This document shows, in pieces, positions 60,348-64,000 of a stretch of 64,000 bases of DNA. The notes beneath the pieces are model-generated. The model made no database searches. It had not been told where the DNA came from and saw only the letters and a program-made list of their open reading frames with translations. The stretch comes from Pontibaca methylaminivorans (GTDB lineage: Bacteria; Pseudomonadota; Alphaproteobacteria; Rhodobacterales; Rhodobacteraceae). The stretch lies in assembly GCF_900156525.1 (NCBI RefSeq), contig NZ_FTPS01000001.1, positions 1,984,001 to 2,048,000 on the forward strand, in the 5' to 3' direction. The first letter of the stretch is position 1; each line of letters starts with the position of its first letter. Made by a program: the position numbers and the translations under genes.

Positions 60348-60836
60348 ATGAGCGTCGATGTGATGATCGAGGACAGCCGCTGGACCGCCACCGGCCTGAC
60401 TACGCTGGCGGCGCGCGCGGGTGATGCCGCGCTTGTGCATCTGGGCCTGGACCCCGCGCGGTTCGGGATTGCGCTGCTTGGGTGTGATGACGCGCGGATC
60501 GCCGCGCTGAACGCCGCCTTTCGCGGGCAGGAGCAGGCGACCAATGTCCTGTCCTGGCCGTTGCGCGACCGCGCACCGGAACGGGAGGGCGCGCGGCCCG
60601 CGCTCCCCGGTGCCGAGGAATGCGAGCTTGGCGATATCGCGCTCGCCTTTGACACCTGCACGGCCGAGGCCCGCGCGGCCGGGCGCGCGCTCAGCGACCA
60701 TGTGACGCATCTTGTTGTGCATGGGGTGCTGCATCTTCTTGGTTACGATCACCTTCGCGATGGCGATGCAGAGCTCATGGAGCGGCTCGAGCGCGAAATA
60801 CTTGGCACTCTGGGGATTGATGACCCATATGAGTGA
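60348..60836 (+). CDS. ybeY: rRNA maturation endoribonuclease YbeY
   Basis: 162 residues. The zinc site is HLVVHGVLHLLGYDH, with three His ligands, the family's diagnostic motif; AFRGQEQATNVLSWP precedes it and CELGDIALAFDTC is typical. It takes part in 16S rRNA 3' end maturation and ribosome quality control. The gene lies within the ybeZ-ybeY-ybeX-lnt operon. Confidence 0.95.
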   Translation: MSVDVMIEDSRWTATGLTTLAARAGDAALVHLGLDPARFGIALLGCDDARIAALNAAFRGQEQATNVLSWPLRDRAPEREGARPALPGAEECELGDIALAFDTCTAEARAAGRALSDHVTHLVVHGVLHLLGYDHLRDGDAELMERLEREILGTLGIDDPYE

Positions 60837-60869
60837 CAGCAGACCGGCCCGATTTCGAGACAGGGTTTC

Positions 60870-61745
60870 ATGAACGACACCACGGACACAGCCCCGGCAT
60901 CCGCCGGGCAACAGCCAGAGACCGAAGACGACTCATCCGCGCCCGATGGACGATCGGGCTTTTTCAGCCGCCTGCTTGACGCGCTGACCCCGGATGCGCC
61001 AGCCGAAGACGGCCCGAAACCCGGCGGCCCGCTGCGCGGGATGGTCAACCTTCATCGCATGCGGGTCGAGGATGTGGCGATCCCGACGGCGGAGATCGTC
61101 GCGGCCCCGCTCACCATCGGCAAGGAGGAGCTCGTCACCCTGTTCCGCAACAGCGGCATGTCGCGAATCCCGATCTATGACGGAACGCTGGATACGCCGC
61201 TTGGCTTCGTCCACCTCAAGGATCTGGCACTGAGCCATGGCTTCAACGGCAACGGGCTTGATTTCGACCTCACGGCCATGCTGCGTCCGCTGCTTTTCGT
61301 GCCGCCCTCGATGCCGATCGGGGTGTTGCTGACCAAGATGCAGACCGAGCGGCGGCACATGGCGCTCGTGATCGACGAATATGGCGGCGTCGACGGGCTC
61401 GTGACCATAGAGGATCTGATCGAGCAGGTGGTGGGCGAGATCGCGGACGAACACGACAGCGACGAGAACCAGACCTGGATCCGCGAAAAACCCGGCTGCT
61501 ACCTTGTGCTGGCGCGCACGCCGCTGGACGATTTCGAATCCGAGATCGGCATGTCCCTGACCGAAAACGAGGATGTGGACGAGGAAGAGATCGACACGCT
61601 CGGTGGCCTCGTCTCGATGCTTGCCGGGCGCGTGCCGACGCGGGGCGAGGTGATCCAGCACCCGGACGGCCCCGAATTCGAGGTGATCGACGCCGATCCG
61701 CGCCGGGTCAAACGTATGCGCGTGCGCTTTCCGGCTGCCGGCTGA
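60870..61745 (+). CDS. ybeX: CBS-domain hemolysin family protein (CorC/YbeX)
   Basis: 291 residues. Two CBS domains (about 70-190; VEDVAIPTAEIVAAPLTI and HMALVIDEYGGVDGLVTIEDLIEQVVGEI) are followed by a CorC_HlyC transporter-associated domain (about 205-285, VLARTPLDDFESEIG, EIDTLGGLVSMLAGRVPTRGE). The N-terminal 50 residues are disordered. The soluble form has no DUF21 membrane domain. Linked to Mg2+/Co2+ efflux and ribosome homeostasis in E. coli. It overlaps lnt by one base. Confidence 0.92.
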   Translation: MNDTTDTAPASAGQQPETEDDSSAPDGRSGFFSRLLDALTPDAPAEDGPKPGGPLRGMVNLHRMRVEDVAIPTAEIVAAPLTIGKEELVTLFRNSGMSRIPIYDGTLDTPLGFVHLKDLALSHGFNGNGLDFDLTAMLRPLLFVPPSMPIGVLLTKMQTERRHMALVIDEYGGVDGLVTIEDLIEQVVGEIADEHDSDENQTWIREKPGCYLVLARTPLDDFESEIGMSLTENEDVDEEEIDTLGGLVSMLAGRVPTRGEVIQHPDGPEFEVIDADPRRVKRMRVRFPAAG

Positions 61746-63292
61746 TGACGATGCAGCGACCGTCGGTGCTGCGGCTGCTCGCGGCGGTGCTGCTTGGCGT
61801 GGTCGCTGCGCTCGGGCTTGCGCCGACCGGCTGGTGGTGGCTGACCCTCGCGGGGCTGGCAGCGCTGCCGGCGGTGCTGGCGCCGATCCGCCGCCCGCGG
61901 GGGCAGGGGCTGGTCGGCTGGGGCTTTGGCCTTGGCTATTTCGCCCATGGCCTGTTCTGGATCATCGAGCCGTTCCAGGTGGACGTGGCCCGCCACGGCT
62001 GGATGGCGCCCTTTGCGCTCCTGTTCCTTTCGGGCGGGCTTGCGTTGTTCTGGGGCGCGGCCTTCTGGGGTGCGGCGCGGCTGGCGCGGCGGGCCGATTT
62101 CCGCCCCTTTGCGCTGGTGACGTGCTGGACGCTGGCCGAATATGCCCGCAGCTACCTGTTCACCGGCTTCCCCTGGGCGCAGTTTTCGCAGATCTGGATC
62201 GACACGCCCGCGGCCCTTGCGCTGGCCTGGATCGGGCCGCTGGGGCTGAGTTTTCTCACGCTGGCGGCGGGGCTTTCGCTCGGCGTCTTCCTGCTGCGCT
62301 TCGTTACCCGCCACATGCGGCTTGGCGGTGCCTGGCCCTGGCTGCTGCCCCCGGTGGGCTGTGCGGCCCTCGCGGGAGCGGCCGCCGCGCTCGCCCTGCC
62401 GCTCCTGCCGGTGGAACCGGCCGGCGGGCGGGTCGTGCGCCTCGTGCAGCCCAATGCGCCGCAGCAGGAGAAATGGGATCCCGAACGCAATGCCGTCTTT
62501 TTCGAGCGCCAGCTTGCCTATACCGCCGCTGCGCCGCGGCCGGACCTGATCGTCTGGCCGGAAAGCGCGATCCCCTGGCTGCTTGAGGATGCGGATTTTG
62601 CGCTTGCCGCCATCGCCGGGGCAGCCGGCGGCGTGCCGGTCGTGCTGGGCGCGCAGCGGGACGGCGAGGGGCGCTATTACAATACGCTGGTTTACCTGGA
62701 TGCGGAGGGGGCGGTTGCGGGGCTCTATGACAAGCACCACCTTGTTCCGTTCGGTGAATATATCCCCTTTGGCGATCTCGCGGCGCGCTTCGGCCTGCAC
62801 GGTTTCGCCGCGCAGGAGGGGGCCGGCTACAGCGCCGGGCCGGGGCCGCAGGTGCTCGGTTTTGGCGGGATCGGGGCGGGTCTGCCGCTCATCTGCTACG
62901 AGGCGGTTTTTGCCCATGACGTGAACGCGGCGCCGGAGCGGCCGGATTTCCTGATCCAGATCACCAATGACGCCTGGTTCGGCAAGCGCAGCGGTCCCTA
63001 TCAGCACCTTGTTCAGGCGCGGATGCGGGCGATGGAACAGGGGCTGCCGCTGATCCGTGCCGCGAACACCGGGGTTTCGGCGATGATCGACCCGCGCGGG
63101 CGCGTCACCGCCAGCATCGCGCTGGGCCAAGCCGGATTCGTCGATGCGGAACTGCCCCGGCCGCTGCCGCCGACGCCCTATTCGCGCACGGGCGATCTGC
63201 CGCTGTTCCTGTTGCTGCTGCTCGGGCTTGGCGCAATCCGCGCAGGGCAGCGGGCGAGAAGCGGCGCGGCGCGGCGCGGAAAACGCGATTGA
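61745..63292 (+). CDS. lnt: Apolipoprotein N-acyltransferase
   Basis: 515 residues. The N-terminal six to seven transmembrane helices (about 8-190) precede a periplasmic carbon-nitrogen hydrolase domain (about 215-490). Catalytic triad motifs are visible: Glu in WPESAIPW, Lys in YDKHHLVPFGEY, and Cys in LPLICYEAVF. It adds the third acyl chain to lipoproteins in the inner membrane. A final helix anchors it. Start ATG 61745 shares the A of the ybeX stop. Confidence 0.95.
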   Translation: MTMQRPSVLRLLAAVLLGVVAALGLAPTGWWWLTLAGLAALPAVLAPIRRPRGQGLVGWGFGLGYFAHGLFWIIEPFQVDVARHGWMAPFALLFLSGGLALFWGAAFWGAARLARRADFRPFALVTCWTLAEYARSYLFTGFPWAQFSQIWIDTPAALALAWIGPLGLSFLTLAAGLSLGVFLLRFVTRHMRLGGAWPWLLPPVGCAALAGAAAALALPLLPVEPAGGRVVRLVQPNAPQQEKWDPERNAVFFERQLAYTAAAPRPDLIVWPESAIPWLLEDADFALAAIAGAAGGVPVVLGAQRDGEGRYYNTLVYLDAEGAVAGLYDKHHLVPFGEYIPFGDLAARFGLHGFAAQEGAGYSAGPGPQVLGFGGIGAGLPLICYEAVFAHDVNAAPERPDFLIQITNDAWFGKRSGPYQHLVQARMRAMEQGLPLIRAANTGVSAMIDPRGRVTASIALGQAGFVDAELPRPLPPTPYSRTGDLPLFLLLLLGLGAIRAGQRARSGAARRGKRD

Positions 63293-63326
63293 CCCTGCCG
63301 CGCCCCGCGCGTAACCACTTTTGCAA

Positions 63327-63376
63327 CCCGTCACAACGGCTTCCTGACGTGGCGGGATAATCTCAATGGAGCACTT
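63327..63376 (+). promoter_or_regulatory. SAM/SAH riboswitch
   Basis: The stem cccgtcac (63327-63334) pairs with gtggcggg (63349-63356). The loop reads aacggcttcctgac and is followed by an A-rich spacer and aatggagca (63365-63373), which holds the ribosome-binding site ggag. This matches my memory of the SAM/SAH riboswitch consensus (tcacaacggcttcctg...tggagca), an H-type pseudoknot in which the loop base-pairs with the ribosome site. It sits just before metK, its known location in Rhodobacterales. Ligand binding should hide the ribosome site. Confidence 0.9.
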
Positions 63377-63378
63377 TC

Positions 63379-64000
63379 ATGTCGCGTGACAGCTATATCT
63401 TCACCTCGGAATCGGTTTCCGAGGGGCACCCCGACAAGGTCTGCGATCGTATTTCCGATGCCATTCTCGATGCGCTGCTCGAGCAGGAGCCCGAGGCGCG
63501 CGTGGCGGCCGAGACCTTTGCGACCACGAACCACGTCGTCGTCGGCGGCGAGATCGGCCTTGCGGATACCGGTCGTCTGCACGAACTGATGGGGGATATC
63601 GAAGACATCGTCCGCGCCTGCATCCGCGACATCGGTTACGAGCAGGAACGGTTCCATCATGCGACCTGCGAAATCACGAACCTGCTGCACGAACAGTCGC
63701 TCGACATCGCCCAGGGTGTGAACGCGGCCGAGAACAAGGACGAGGGCGCGGGCGACCAGGGCATCATGTTCGGTTTTGCGACACGCGAGACCGAGGCCCT
63801 GATGCCGGCCCCGATCCACTATGCCCATGCGATCCTGCGCCGCCTGGCCGAAGTGCGCAAGGACGGCACCGAGCCCGCGCTCGGCCCCGATGCGAAAAGC
63901 CAGCTTTCGGTACGCTATGAGGGCGGAAAGCCCGTTGGCGTGAGTTCCATCGTGCTCAGCACCCAACATCTGGATCCCGAGCTTGGCAGCGATGACGTGC
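63379..64000 (+). CDS. metK: S-adenosylmethionine synthase (3' truncated)
   Basis: First 207 residues, running off the window. It makes SAM from methionine and [16 protein letters not shown] (ATP and Mg2+ site), [14 protein letters not shown] and [15 protein letters not shown] are the hallmark motifs. The start at 63379 lies 8 bases after GGAG within the SAM/SAH riboswitch, giving translational feedback control. Only the N-terminal half is visible. Confidence 0.96.
   Translation, partial: MSRDSYIFTSESVSEGHPDKVCDRISDAILDALLEQEPEARVAAETFATTNHVVVGGEIGLADTGRLHELMGDIEDIVRACIRDIGYEQERFHHATCEITNLLHEQSLDIAQGVNAAENKDEGAGDQGIMFGFATRETEALMPAPIHYAHAILRRLAEVRKDGTEPALGPDAKSQLSVRYEGGKPVGVSSIVLSTQHLDPELGSDDV

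Overview
The window is GC-rich, densely coding DNA from an alphaproteobacterium, almost certainly family Rhodobacteraceae (order Rhodobacterales). Four things point there: an Irr-type Fur-family regulator beside fabA-fabB-fabI; a SAM/SAH riboswitch in front of metK, a class reported from Rhodobacterales; PAS_5, Hint and DUF-type proteins typical of the group; and a dispersed 'cctccggcggggatattt' intergenic repeat. I found no CRISPR array, rRNA operon, intact insertion sequence or intact prophage.

Layout. 1-5.5 kb: end of pepA, holC, a PAP2 phosphatase, a reverse-strand group (ABC-F ATPase, MarC, retropepsin-like protease) and ndk. 5.7-7.7 kb: an amino-sugar kinase overlapping nagA. 7.8-8.4 kb: tRNA-Arg(ACG) followed by a decayed tyrosine-integrase remnant. 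8.4-21 kb: housekeeping genes (GlxA-type regulator, class II DAHP synthase, gmk, gamma-carbonic anhydrase, queG, parE, MATE pump, aspartate aminotransferase, sdhE and regulators). 21-27 kb: a Hint-domain protein and a reverse-strand acyl-CoA module (hydratase, ADP-forming acyl-CoA ligase, acyl-CoA dehydrogenase, class II aldolase). 27-31.7 kb: HU, WrbA, meso-diaminopimelate dehydrogenase, tRNA-Val(CAC), an SdiA-regulated-type propeller and MgtC.

31.8-47.8 kb is the most distinctive region, a complete catechol siderophore locus. It has a FecB-like binding protein, a Fes/IroE-like esterase, an MFS exporter, a YncE-like periplasmic propeller, an ABC ATPase with a single FecCD permease, and a translationally coupled entC-entE-entB-entF-entA operon. 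The aryl carrier domain that normally ends EntB is instead fused to the front of the EntF-like NRPS (ArCP-C-A-PCP-TE). The A-domain specificity residues read as those of EntF (serine), so a 2,3-dihydroxybenzoyl-serine product is predicted. No TonB-dependent receptor, phosphopantetheinyl transferase or MbtH-like protein lies in the window.

47.8-64 kb: an M20 amidohydrolase, the msrB-msrA pair, and a cobalamin riboswitch ahead of a cysteine-rich small protein and a BtuF-like protein without signal peptide. Then come an alpha/beta hydrolase, fabA-fabB-fabI divergent from irr, a glycosyltransferase-like protein, and the conserved miaB-ybeZ-ybeY-ybeX-lnt group with an outer-membrane beta-barrel gene inserted after miaB. 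The window ends inside metK. The siderophore locus and irr lie about 7.5 kb apart, so iron control is a theme of the second half, although I see no direct proof that Irr regulates the ent operon.
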